Below are positions 20,541-32,161 of a stretch of 64,000 bases of DNA, in pieces; the first letter of the stretch is position 1; every line of letters starts with the position of its first letter. Both the position numbers and the translations under genes were made by a program. Below the pieces are notes generated by a model. It was not told the origin of the DNA and ran no database searches. It saw only the letters and a program-made list of their open reading frames with translations. The DNA comes from Clitopilus passeckerianus (Eukaryota; Basidiomycota; Agaricomycetes; Agaricales; Entolomataceae), in NCBI GenBank assembly GCA_944990035.1, contig CALYLX010000145.1, positions 620,001-684,000 on the forward strand. Reading direction: 5' to 3'.

Positions 20541-23309
20541 GAAAAGCACAGGCCGACAGAAGTCAGCTACAAGCAGCTCAAACAATAATGATCAATTGGT
20601 AGCCCCAGCTTCACAAGCTGCTGATGGGGTCGTCGCATTCGCGAAGAAGTCAACTGCAAAGAAAATAACCTCAGCTAGCAGTCAAGACTTTGAACCTTTA
20701 CGCGCCAAAAGTGCCAGGCAACCTCAACCATCCGTTCAAGGGACTCCGACTGTAATTCGTAATGCAAAGTCTGCTAGAACGGGACCAGCTCCCGGTGCTC
20801 CTTCAAACAGCCAGCGATCGGTGCAGTTCTCTCAGCCTGCCTCTCCAGACGTGACTGCTCACCGAGGCAGAACTCCTGGTACGTGAGAGTTAATCTCATC
20901 GGTAAATATATCGTTGATCACGCTTTATCACTAGCTCTCAAGGTTGCTGCCACACCCCATCTTGAAGGAACGTCCAGGCGCCTGTCAGTCATCACCCCCA
21001 CGGTTATACCGCTCACTGGTCTTCCACGCAAATCCAATGCACATAATGCACCCTTCTGGCAGACCGCCGATGAAGCATGGAATAAGAAGCGCGGGCAAGA
21101 CGATACCTTCCATGGGACAATTGGACGCCCTATCAAGCACACAAGACGTGTGCGAGGTGTAGCACATAGCAGGCCCAGCACTGTGAACAGGTCGCAGACA
21201 ATCAGTTTGCGCAGTCTCTCCAAGACACCACAGGCCGTTCTCGGGAGACGTTTCAAGCTAAAGAATGAAGGGGATCCTTCTTCGGAATCAGATTCAGATT
21301 CGCCCATGGATGAGGACGAGGGTGAAGATGAATCAGCGCGTACTGCATCCCCTCGAATTCTTGGGTATGTCTATCACCCAGTCCGGAAATATTCAAAATT
21401 AAACATCCAACTAGATTGCAGCAAGTGGGGCTCAAAGCAGCGAGGAAACGTGAATGGCCGCCGCGACAGTTCAGTTCCTCCCCCAGTTCCACCTCTCCTT
21501 CCGGCTCAGAATCAGAAGAGTTATTGGATGGAGCTGACGCTGATGATAAAGAATACCCCTCTTTATTCTCGGATGAAGCTGAAGAGGAGGAGGAGGAGGA
21601 ACCTCCAAGTGACGGCGAAGACTCTGACATCCAAATCATCCATCATCGTCCTCGAAGATCACTCAGTCCCCCTGAAATCAAGTTTCTCGCCTCCCCTCCT
21701 AGAACCGTCAAAATCCTAGCTGAAAGCCCGCCTCCCGAATTCTTGCATCCACAACCATCCACAGTTGACGAAGTTTCGAGAGATTTAATAGAAGCTGTCA
21801 AACCTGTCACCCTACCCCTGGTTCGAATGCGTCAAACCAGGCGGATTCCCTTCCTGCTACGCAACCTGCGCCGAGGGTTTATATCTCGCTGCAACGAACT
21901 GGACATTCCCACTGAATCTTCCATGGATTCGACACCAATCCACATACATTACGAATTCCCAGCTCCAGACGGCGAGGTCAAAGTCTATAGGGCAGTGATC
22001 GGCAGCTGGGCTTGTCCACTCTGTGGCTTTCATGGGATATTCAAGACGAAAGAAATGTTATTGCAACACCTGAGTTGGGATCATCCGGAAGGGGCCAGGG
22101 CATGGGATATGCCTGAGGATGTACGTTATTTCACTCCCTTGATTAAACATTCGCCCATCTGACTCGCACTGATACTTTTCTAGGGTAGACAGGCACTGCG
22201 TATCATCTTGACCGAGTGCATAATTGACGATGAGGGGTAAGATACATATCATGTCCTCATTCCGGCACTACTGACCTGTGCCCTACTAGCCCGTTCATTC
22301 CGCCTGATAACATAGAAGAAACCTTAGAACGCCAGCCGTCGGCCCGTGCAAGCAGCCCTGCACCGCAGCCTGTACAACCGTCCGCAAGTCCTCTACCGTT
22401 TGTTGCTCTCTCCCCACCTACTTCAAAGCATTCAATTGCGAGGGATGATGTTCAAGAAAGAGGATCGACAACACCAACACCAACACCTCAATCACCTCTC
22501 GCAACCACCACACTCAAATACCTCCGCGAAGAGTCCCCCACTCCTGCACCCTCATTATCCCGCACTTTGACTTCTCGGTCGAGGTCGATCACAGCGGGCA
22601 CGACGACAACGACGACAACGACCACCATGGCCACCACTGGTACTCGAACGACTAGCACCAGAACTCCTTCAACAGCACCCACGAGTATCGCTACACCCGT
22701 GCCTCGTTCACCTTCTAGATACCCCACGCCACCGCCTGCTCACAACCGCTTAGGACCTGCAGCCCAACCACCTTACCTGCCGTTCAAGTCAGAATACGGT
22801 GGTCCAGATATATACTACTCCTGTCGACCAGGCGGGGCTTGTATGTATGACCTACTAAACACCCTCCCTCTGGAGCCGTATGGTGTACTCGCCTGGGATA
22901 TTCTGGATAGGGAAGACGAGATTTTTGATTCTGACAATGTGAAGGACGAATATAAAGTTATGCATGCGTTGTGGGGAAGGTGGATTGTCTTGAATAGGTA
23001 TCATCCCCCATTTGATACCCTCTGGGACGAAATGCTGACCATTCTGTCTGTCTATAGAAACGTTTTCATTGCGGATTATTACAAGGGAACAGTCGCTTTC
23101 GTAGATTTTTATTGGAAGATGATACACCGTGCTGCTGGTTGGGATGGCTTGCGATATTGGTTACTGGTCAGCTTTTCTGCATCCTACTCCAGAAAAATGT
23201 GCTTATCGATGTACAGATGCTTTCTGCCAACCGGTTCATCTCCGGACATGAGATTGCTAAGATTTTGAAATACTACGAAGAACTTGTGGGCATGGAGAAC
23301 TGGGATTAG
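20539..23309 (+). CDS. SUZ12-like Polycomb (PRC2) subunit with VEFS-box-like C-terminus
   Basis: Probable fungal homologue of SUZ12, the scaffold of Polycomb repressive complex 2 that methylates histone H3 lysine 27. Seven exons (20539-20878, 20935-21364, 21415-22120, 22184-22236, 22290-22997, 23058-23166, 23217-23309) sum to 813 codons (812 aa). A single C2H2 zinc finger (CPLC...H-x4-H) lies near residue 470. The C-terminal 120 residues match the VEFS-box pattern: an acidic lead, DEYKVMHALWGRWIVLNR, NVFIADYY, FVDFYWKMI, then a helix ending KILKYYEELV. Regions between are acidic, Ser/Pro-rich and low complexity, with a Thr tract at 22600-22670. The last intron uses a weak GTCAGC donor (23167-23216). 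Family assignment is from pattern recognition, not a profile search. Confidence 0.7.
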
Positions 23310-23924
23310 TTTTTTTTATCGCGAGGAGGGCTTGCTCGGTTACAGCTTCAACAACCATATATTGCTAGTCAGGCTGTACATATTTATCATTGTAGTCGTG
23401 GCCATACCACTGTATAATCTACCAACTGCTGCTGCGGGAAATGTCGCGAAAACTGTCACAAGAATTGAAACTGATTTCTTGAAGCGAACCTTCATTCGGC
23501 AATCCCCGTTCGTTGAGGGGATAAATTTGCGCATCAGAATACTTTCTTTCTCAACGACACCAAGCATGCCTTTCCTGCTTATTTTAACGGCAAAGGCTTG
23601 TTCAGACATATCTGAGGGTGTCGCAGAGATGACAGCTTCGCATTCGCTAGCAACACTACGCCTACGGGCGATGATGGATTTCTAGATAGTAGCGACAGCG
23701 ACATTCTATTAATGTTATTTGAAGCCGTGTTTCTACCCTTATCACGCTCCGAATAGGTTTTGAAATCATGAAACGCTTGAAAAAAAGACTTTGGTGGTAA
23801 ATAGTCAGGTCACGTTCGCGAGTGACATTGTTTTCTTTCAGTTTGGGCATTCATGATCAGAGCTCAAAGTATTTCAGAAACGGAAGGATGAATGCATGTG
23901 TACATTGCAGAAGGGTAATGAAAT
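23310..23924. other. intergenic, convergent 3' ends
   Basis: Space between the converging SUZ12-like and eS26 genes. Open frames here (23284-23685 plus, 23340-23609 minus) overlap each other and show no family resemblance. Confidence 0.5.
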
Positions 23925-24618
23925 TTAAGCTTTGGCTCCGCCAGCAGCAGCCGCCTTTGCGTCCTCAGCTGCTGCAACAGCAGGGTTGACCTTCTTGCCA
24001 TCCTTCCATCGGACACGTGGGGGAGGGGCACGGTTGCGGCGGCCCTCACGAGATCGGACACGGACGACTGTTAAGAGCAGATCAGATACCATTCTCTTCA
24101 CTTGTATACAGAGATCAAAACATACCGTGCGAGTGAATTGCGCATGATACGCAGTACACAATTTTGAGGTAGAGCTTGGGGATAACATACTCTGCAGATA
24201 AAGATGAGATGAGGGACGGTGAAAAGTAGTGACCAACGCACCAGAATAGACGGAAGCTTCGCTGATATCCCTAACAGCGGCACTCTCGACCATGTTCCTC
24301 ACTGTGAACCTCTTGATGGCCTTGTCCTTGCCGACACATCGAGAGCAGTTTGAGCAGCGAAGGAAACGAACGGAGCCACGGCCTTTCTTGTTACGGCCAC
24401 CATTTCTTCTCTTCTTAGTCTAGAAGTCGAGGTCTTGTATTAGCGGCTGATTTCGTACATTGCAACGTCTTGTGAGGAGAAGAGAACTTGGGATGATGAA
24501 CATCATCCACAGTCCAACGATTGCATCCAGCCCGAAATCGAGCAAATCCACCAGTTTTTGCGATGAATTCGTCCAAGAACCACCTCTGAATGAATCTGGT
24601 GTCGAGATAACTCACCAT
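23925..24618 (-). CDS. RPS26: 40S ribosomal protein S26 (eS26)
   Basis: Small-subunit ribosomal protein near the mRNA exit channel. The conserved start [19 protein letters not shown] is followed by the zinc-binding C-x2-C pair CSNC and [50 protein letters not shown] and [11 protein letters not shown]. Four exons (24618-24616, 24419-24242, 24191-24126, 24067-23925) sum to 130 codons (129 aa). The first coding exon is only the ATG, followed by a 196-nt intron, a layout common in ribosomal protein genes. The C-terminus is Ala/Lys-rich. Confidence 0.96.
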
Positions 24619-25039
24619 TTTGTAGCGTTGGGTCGAGAGGCGATGTGTTGAGCGGCGGCGACGAGCCTCTTGAAGGCGTTTTGTCAATATGATCTAAGGC
24701 TGATTCGTCGGTTACGTCCGTGCTAGTTCTCTCACGAATCCCTGTGATTTCCGGAGTCCGATCCAATGGCTTGGCCAAGAAAGGCTGTTTAAAGAACAAT
24801 GAGCGTCACGGTCATGAAGTGCAATTGTATCCTAGGCGACTTCAAGAACAAAAGACCCAGCGCCGAGGGCTTTGTTCATATATAGGTCAACCAACTGCTC
24901 GAGCGATGTCTACCTTTCCCACTTTCTTCTTTTCCTTTCTCTTTCTTGGTTGAGCCTGGGGCTCCAGACGATCCTTACATTCAAAACCAATTTCTGCACC
25001 TCCCGTAGTTTCTCTCCTTCCCCTCGCCAGTCGAAATTA
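24619..25039. promoter_or_regulatory. divergent promoter region of eS26 and a secreted protein gene
   Basis: The 421-bp space separates the minus-strand eS26 gene from the plus-strand gene at 25040. It includes pyrimidine-rich stretches before 25040. Open frames in it look incidental. Confidence 0.45.
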
Positions 25040-25807
25040 ATGGCCAGGCTTGCTCACGCGCTGGCATTCTCCGTCAATTTCTTGTGCCTCTTTTTGCTAG
25101 TTCAGGCCGCGCCCACAAAAGCTCTGGATTCGAAAACATTACTTCAGAATGGCCAACAAGCGCAGGGGTTAAATGTTCAGTTTCAGAAGCTGAACCTCAC
25201 GGATCCGTGCAACAGTGCGTTATCTTAATCTTCTAGTTATCCGTTGGACTCATCATGCTTTCACATAGATGGAGAGAAGGCTTGCCTCTCAGGAGGTGTT
25301 TCTGTCTGTCAGAACGGCACATGGAATGATAACTCTGGGAAATGTTCCAAATCGCAAGCATGCTTTGCTTTACCATCAACCACGAAAGAGGGTACAGTAA
25401 GTCTAATACCTTCAAAATGTTCCGACACTATACCAACCTACCCTTAGCTAGTAACTTGCACCACCGAGAACAAGGCTCGCTCTGCAGTTCAAGCGACTGG
25501 GGTTGAAGGTGGCATCTTCGGTACCGGTTCGGAGAAGACCACTACAACTACGCAGGACGACGACCAATCAGACAAAACAGGTGATACGGCTGCAGAGGCG
25601 GATGGAAAATCAAAAGATTCGGAGGCGTCCCCGGCACGCCCCACGAAGACAGTCACCATAGTCGTTGGCACACAAACAACAACTCTCGCTCCAGTTACAC
25701 GCACACTCACCCCAGAGCAAGCCGTCAGCGAACTGATGAAGATCATGAACGGGGGAGTGACCATCGTTGGACGACCTCGACCTACCACGACATCCCACAA
25801 GGCATAG
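25040..25807 (+). CDS. secreted cysteine-containing protein, possibly carbohydrate-binding
   Basis: Begins with a clear signal peptide (hydrophobic core LAFSVNFLCLFLLVQA, likely cut after AQAA-type VQAAP). The next domain has spaced cysteines in the pattern DPCN, KACLSGG, VCQNGTW, KCSKSQACFALP and VTCTTE, resembling the small Cys-rich modules on fungal extracellular proteins that are often annotated as CBM19-like. This is followed by a Ser/Thr/Asp-rich region likely to be O-glycosylated. Three exons (25040-25214, 25269-25396, 25448-25807) sum to 221 codons (220 aa). No catalytic domain is present. Cell-wall association is an inference. Confidence 0.75.
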
Positions 25808-26725
25808 TTAATTCGTCTAGCTGTTTGTTCTTTAATATACCGATGACGAATATCTGAACTTAACTTGCGACTTCCGATGCATTCAGCAAGAACTCCGATG
25901 AAACCAGACCAAGAACTTCGCTTCACATGGCTGTACATGGAAGGACGACACTGGGTCTTTGTATAACCTCGCACAAGCCTTCCGCCGAGTATTCCGCTGC
26001 TGGCCCCTTGAGGTTCTAAGTTGGCCTCAATCCTCTTTAGTCGCTCCGCTGGTTCCGGGGTAACTCGACGCTGGATCGTCATCCTTGGCAACAAATGGCC
26101 CTTGCACGTTTCCTGAGACCATGCGTACCGAAGTGAATTCGACCTCGGGCGGGGTCTTAACATGGAGAGGTGCGATAAGGCGTGATACTACACACCGAGA
26201 CAACGTTGGCGTCTAGGTTTCCAGGATACCTCGGATCAATTATTTTGCAAGTTTCATAGCCTCTGCATGGGGTTCACCATCGCCAGCTGAAATCGAGCAC
26301 CAGTGCTGCCCCAAGCCACTCGAATCTCGATTCGATATCTCAGGCCTAAACTAGGTATGCTGGGCGTATACTTTGGCACGACTAACTCATGCAAGATGCC
26401 ATACTTTCTTCGGGAGTTCAGTCTCGATAAACTTGATTGATGAGCCGGTCGATGGGGTATTATCTACATCAATTCCTGCTTGATCCCGGTTGCGCACTCA
26501 GATATTCACGATTGATGGATTTGCAAAACTCTTGGAGATATGGACGTTTGATTCTCTGCTCACCGTATGGTCCAGTGTCTATAAAGTTGTGGTGGTTGCT
26601 CAAAGTGGTGTAAACCATCCGCTCAGAGGCAGGCCCTCAAACACTTCATCTTCCGATTCCCCTCGCTTTCACTCAATTCCTCCCCGCTGGATCGGGTCCT
26701 CATTTGACTTCCCTTAATCACCAAG
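25808..26725. other. intergenic
   Basis: No supported gene in about 0.9 kb. The minus-strand frame covering 25489-26163 overlaps the real exon 3 above and is a shadow. A TATA element for the next gene is at 26580. Confidence 0.5.
26580..26585 (+). promoter_or_regulatory. TATA-like box of the small secreted protein gene
   Basis: TATAAA about 145 bp before the ATG at 26726, followed by a pyrimidine-rich leader. Confidence 0.4.
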
Positions 26726-27303
26726 ATGCAGTTCAACTTCGTTTTGACCATCCTAGCTGCTGTTAGCACAGTAGCCGCAATACCCACTGGTGGCGTCTCC
26801 ATACGTTCTACCTGTAGTGTCGGAAGTGAGCCAGACTATATTTTGCCCGCAAAGGATGATTTACTGACGTCGATGGCTTTCAGATTGCCTAGCAGCTCTT
26901 GGCCCAACTGGAGTCAGCTGTGGTACTGCTGCTTTGGAACTTGGGAAGAGTAAGTACCCCATATTATTGACCCGGACTTCCGCTCACTATGGCTGATTAT
27001 AATTGTCGCCCGGTAGATGGGGCGAAGGACGCTGCTTGCCTCGCTGCATCCGTGAACAACGCGGCGAATGTGGTAAGTTGGCCTTCCGTGTACGGTTGTA
27101 AGGGCTGACGCGAACGCATCGATTAGCCCGCTCCATGTCACGATTGTCTGGGAGAAATTGGAGGCAAGTCAAAGATCAAAGCTGCAGGCCATGCTGTTGA
27201 GCACGTTGCGCATGATGCAAAAGGGGGGTTGAAGAACTTGATTCATAAGGCTGGTTCCAAGATCAAGCATCTTGCAAGTACTATCACAGGAAAGAGGAAG
27301 TAG
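26726..27303 (+). CDS. small secreted cysteine-rich protein with cationic tail
   Basis: Signal peptide FNFVLTILAAVSTVAA, then a short domain with cysteines in CSVGNCLAALGPTGVSC, AACLAA and CHDC, resembling the fungal calcium-binding (CBP1-like) small secreted family. The last 45 residues are Lys/His-rich and helix-forming (LKNLIHKAGSKIKHLAS), ending GKRK. Four exons (26726-26825, 26884-26949, 27017-27072, 27127-27303) sum to 133 codons (132 aa). The introns have good GTGAGC/GTAAGT donors. Family assignment is tentative; a secreted effector or defence peptide role is possible. Expression control is not visible beyond the TATA element. Confidence 0.72.
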
Positions 27304-28125
27304 AATGCCGTCGAATGAAGTCGAATGACAGGAGTCACTATCTGAGCCTTATAAGTTCATGAACCCCAGTCTTTAGAGAGAGATAACCAAGGATATATAG
27401 CTCGTCAGAACTGGGAGTCGATTGTCCAAATTCCTTCTCAGGTTAGCAACTCCCCATAGTGGCCGCTGAACGGTGGGGTTGCCAGTGGTAGGCTAGTGCT
27501 TGGAGTTCTAGGGACGTGCATCCAATGCTTGCGTGGGAATTCAAATATTCGAGCGACAAACTTCAACTAGTGACCCTGTGCTAGTACTTGTCTGTCTTTT
27601 CGCCACAGCAGAAACGTTAAGCTACACCTAACAGCGGGATCGTCGACTTTTGTGGCAAGCTAAAGGCTGATTTGCTTGATACATATTCGGCTCAGAAGTT
27701 CTCCGCAGTTCCGGCTTACTTTCTGGAGGCGATGGCCCACCGTGCAAATGCGCCTAATACGACCGAGCTCAGCGTTCTTTTCTCACTCAGTGACACTTCC
27801 CTACTTGTTGCATCCAATGGCAAGATTGTATAACTCCTGTTTCCGCTTCGGACTCGGAATTTGGAAAATGCAATCTTCGTTCAATTTGCCTGCGGTACTT
27901 ATTTCAGGGAAACCAAACCGCATTTCTCACTTCCACGGGGCATATGCCGTCACAAGACTGTTTCGGTAGGATCTGCGAGAAGATCCCTAACCCAAACTCA
28001 CGCTTCCCTGACTTTGACAGGCTGGTGAGGGGCCTAGAATCGATCATAGCCTCCTAGCCTATATATTTCGGGGCAGACGAAGCGTCTCCTTCATTCGTCG
28101 TGGCATTGTGCTGAGAAGCACGGCT
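27304..28125. other. intergenic
   Basis: Between the small secreted protein gene and the STAND gene. The 97-codon frame at 27676-27969 has no resemblance to known families. Nothing else seen. Confidence 0.5.
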
Positions 28126-31100
28126 ATGCAGCTTCCACGGCCTCCAACTACCCCCGGACCCCTCGACGAGGGTATTTTCAGAGAGTTCGAATGGTGAGCA
28201 TACAAGGCCTTACCACCTAAAATGGCAGAATCAATGGAAGCTAGGGTCTTGATGGAGGTTTGCAGGATTTGGGTGATGAATTATGCGGAAATCAGGCCAC
28301 AATGCGAGGAAGTTACTTTCGAGGACTGTCAACATTGCCTTAACGGAGACCAGGAATTACGGGCTTTGTTCCTTCGCTGCTGGGAATCAGGTTCATTCCA
28401 GGACCTCGGGCGACATGGTGAGACGGACTTCTTTAAGCTGTGACCCAAGCTTATTTCCCTCTCTCGTAGAGCGTTTTGCCTTGCTCCTAGCTAAACCGCC
28501 AACGACGACTCGGACGGGAAACGATACAGCAAGTTTGAGATCCCAAGGCCACACCGGCATCATGAGTAGTAGTGGTTGTGGCCACAGTCTAACAGAAGCG
28601 AACACAGCTGGAAATGCAGGTATGTACTTTTTCGCTAGGCCTGCCTGTGATTCCTGACATTACGTGGATTGTCAGTAAAGATTTTTGAGAATTCAAGCCG
28701 TGTGAACGTTTTCAACTCTTCCATTATCGGTGTTACGGGAGACTACTGGCATTTGACTTGTAAGCATTGTTGTCTGTTCGTCAGAATACAGTTCAGTAGC
28801 TCATTCCTGCAGATCTATGTTTGTGCCCCATCTGGATTGGCTACCTAGGCAGCATGCTCACATCGCTTCAACTTAGGTGACCGTCACCGTGAAATCGCAA
28901 CATGGTACTCCTCGCTCGACCATAGGCTAACTCACAACAGTGTTTCGAAGAAACGTGCCCCAGAAACGGGACTATGGTTCTTAGATTCGGAGGAGTTCAA
29001 TAAATGGCACCTGAAATCAGAGTACAGGATCTTGTGGTGTCCCGGAATCCGTGAGTATTTGCTGAAATTGTCTTCGATAGATCCCTGACATTTGCGTGAA
29101 CCAGCTGGCGTGGGGAAAACGGTCATGGCGTTAGTGCTCGAGTCGTCAGATGGTTACAAGTACTGATTGCACAATTATCCAGTTCTGTTGCAATTAACCA
29201 CTTACGACAAACGAATGAACCTCATACAGCAATTTGTTCCATCTACTTCGACTACAAAACGCAGGATCATCAAAGTCTCCACGCCACTCTCGAATGTCTC
29301 TGCAGGCAGATGTACGAGATCTCTCAGGGTACACCTAGCGCTCGCCCCCTTGAAGAGTTGTATAAATGCCATGAGCATCGGGCGTCTCGACCGTTATGTC
29401 ACGAGCTCCACCAAGCTCTTTGCGACGTGATGCGTACCCCTGGCCGCTACTATATTGTCATCGATGCCCTAGACGAATATCAAGGGCGTTACCAGGATGC
29501 CAGAAATCAGGAACTCGTGGAGTCTCTGCTCAAGCTTAGCCCAAGTATAAAGCTTTTGATCACATCTCGATCAATTGGGAATATGGAGGCCCTGTTCAGA
29601 AGAAAGGATACTATCGAGTGTCCAATCACGACCGAACTGGCAGAAGGAGACATCAGAATGTACCTTGAAGGGAAAATCGGAGCGGGCAGCCTTCGTATCA
29701 TGCCGACCTTTAGCCTAGAATCCCAAATCGCTGATGCAGTACAAGGTGCTGCCAAAGGAAGGTATGCAGAAGGGCCTCTTCGCTCTCTTCAGTGTATGCT
29801 CAACTCCTTTTAAAGGTTTCTGGTAGCCGAATTACTTCTGCAATCACTATCGGATCTGTTTAGCCCAGGAGACGTCAGAAAAGCGCTCAAAAATCTCCCC
29901 CACGAGATCGACGGCGTTTATGACGGCACGATGCAGCGCATTAAGAAGCAGACCAAAAAAGAACAAGAACTCGCTATGCAAGTTCTAATGTTGGCGACAT
30001 GTACGTGTCGACCCCTGTCTGTCCATGAGGTACAACATGCGTTGGCCACGAATTCAGCAGGAGAAGATGAAGAGATTGAAGATTTTGTGGTCGATCCGTC
30101 GCACATCACTGCCGCTTGTGCCGGTTTGCTTGTTATTCGCGAAGAAACGCAAATTCTGTCTCTTGTCCGTAAGTGAGATGCCATATTCCGCTTTACCTGG
30201 TTCTTACGCATCCATGGTCTGGTTGCTAGATTTTACGGCGCAGGATTATTTTACAAAACATCGAAACAAGTACTTTCCCGATGCAGACGAGCTGATGGCT
30301 AAGACATGCCTCCGTTACATTAGCCGCAATCGGTTCAGGGCCAATGCTCAAGTTTGCTGCCAAACTTTCTGGGACCTTCATCCTTGGATACCTGTCCATG
30401 AGCATCGCACGCGCCAATGCCATGCATTCTATAACTATGCCGCCCTCAACTGGGGATTTCACGCGAACCAGAGCCGTGGCAGCATTCAGGCTGCCGTCCT
30501 TGACTTTCTCGGAAACGAAGGGTCTGCCGTCGCCACCAACCTGAAATACATTGCCATACCCCACTGGCGCTGGGACGTTACAGATGCCTCCCTTGTAGAT
30601 GGGTCTGCCATCTTCTTGGCAATGTATCACCGTCAATGGGACGCCGCATCCGCTCTGCTTCAGTGCAGAGCAGAACCACCTTTGACACCTGATGGGCGCA
30701 CACTGCTCGCCTTTACTATCAACCTGAACGAAGTGGATTCCCCCGCCACGACGTCCTTGGACTCATGTGGGTACAAGGCACTGATGGTGAAACTCCTTGG
30801 AGGAGCCAATCTAATGAATTCAGGTGGGCAGGCACCACTATGGTTAGCGATTCAGCATAAACAGGTGGCAGTGGTGGAGGTATTGCTTGAACAACCTGAC
30901 ATCGACATAAATCCACGGGATGATAGAGGGAACACACCTCTAACATGGGCAGCTCGCCGTGGACATCTGCCAACCGCCTCGCTGCTACTCAACCACCCCA
31001 GAATCGATGTGAATTCGCAGGATAATGGAGGCGTCACCCCCTTGATGCTTGCTTCCTCCAACGGACACGACTCTATTGTGGAGGCACTGCTCAACTTCCC

Positions 31101-31492
31101 TGATACATGCGGCCCGCCAAAAGCACGAGGGGGTAGTCAAGTTGTTGTTGGCGCGGAAGGAGGTCCATGTCAATAGCCAGCACGACAATGGACGCACCGC
31201 TTTATCATGGGCTCTTGACTTCGAGGACCCTTGGAGACCTCGCAACCCAGATCAAATAGTCGAACTTCTGCTCGACCGGGACGATATTGACGTCAACCTT
31301 CCTAACTCGTGGGGTAACAGGCCTCTTGACTATGCCATCGGAAATAACCACCATAAAGCGGCGAGGCTCCTTCAGGCGAGAGGTGCTGAATGCGCTTTGA
31401 CACCAATAGGGTCGAAGAAGCGCCGTCGATTCCTACAGGGTAAAGAACAAAGGAGAGCAAAGAAGCAACGATTGGAGGAAACTGCTAGCTGA
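28126..31492 (+). CDS. NACHT/ankyrin STAND (NLR-like) protein, frameshifted
   Basis: Signal-transduction ATPase of the fungal NLR-like class. N-terminal exons carry a conserved-looking FNSSIIGVTGDYWHLT segment; GLWFLDSEEFNKW precedes the P-loop CPGIPGVGKT, followed by Walker B YYIVIDALDE, a TSR sensor and a winged-helix-like region ending LVHFTAQDYF. Ankyrin repeats follow from about 30740 (TPLTWAARRGHLPTASLLL; TPLMLASSNGHDSIVEALL). The frame then breaks near 31100: the upstream frame stops at 31176, while LIHAARQKHEGVVKLLL and one or two further repeats continue in another frame to 31492. About ten exons were traced, from 28126-28193 to 30230-31176. Exon 29105-29129 (25 nt) holds most of the P-loop. 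The exon near 28813-28876 is uncertain, since the family-like LDWLPRQ reading is out of phase. It may be a truncated or decaying gene. Confidence 0.78.
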
Positions 31493-32161
31493 GTCTGCTG
31501 CGGCCAACACACTTACATCGGTAGCAAAGGGATATTGATCATTACTTGTGCTTCGACATGTTCGTGTACATAATCACTTGCTATCGTTGTTATTACCATC
31601 AGATGTTGGCCCCCGTCTAGCTTGTTCATGGAGTGGGCAGAGTACACCAAGCTTATTGAACCACCCTCCAAAAAATCATTCATAAAGCTGGCTCAAAGAG
31701 TAGATTGTTGTGATCAAGTTATAAGCGGACGATTAGGGAGGAATGAAATAGCAGTGGAACATTCTATCCAATACTACTGATATTAACCTCATAAACGTCA
31801 TAAAATCTTTGTGAAATCTAGCAGAATTTCGAGTGCAAACACTCGAAATGAAAGCATGAAAGCATAACTACCCCCTCGAATATGTCACCTTAAGAGCTAC
31901 TGACAAATTCTCCGGGCCCCGGGCTACATACTGTTCTCCGCATTTTCTTACCTCGAACTAGCTGGCGATTCCTCCAAGTATCGGGTAATTCGGTCGATAT
32001 TCTCGCAAAGCGATGCAACCTCCACAGAAATGGTACGAGGCTGAGATTGCCAAAAGGGGAAAAGTAAAATGGCACGATATGGAGGTCAGGTCAGGCCACT
32101 CTGCTGTTTCCTAATAAATAATCACCAAGGTCCTCATTTTTGTCCCTCCCTTTCACACATA
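31493..32161. promoter_or_regulatory. intergenic, SRE1 promoter region
   Basis: Between the STAND gene and SRE1. An in-frame ATG at 32069 could extend SRE1 by 31 residues, so the last 90 bp may be leader or coding. No convincing sterol response element was identified by eye. Confidence 0.4.

Noticed and set aside
22600..22670. ACGACAACG-type simple repeat as a possible microsatellite element
   Set aside because: It encodes the Thr tract of the SUZ12-like protein in frame; ordinary coding low complexity.
25489..26163. 224-codon minus-strand frame
   Set aside because: Antisense shadow of exon 3 of the secreted protein gene at 25040-25807, which has a signal peptide and consistent splicing.
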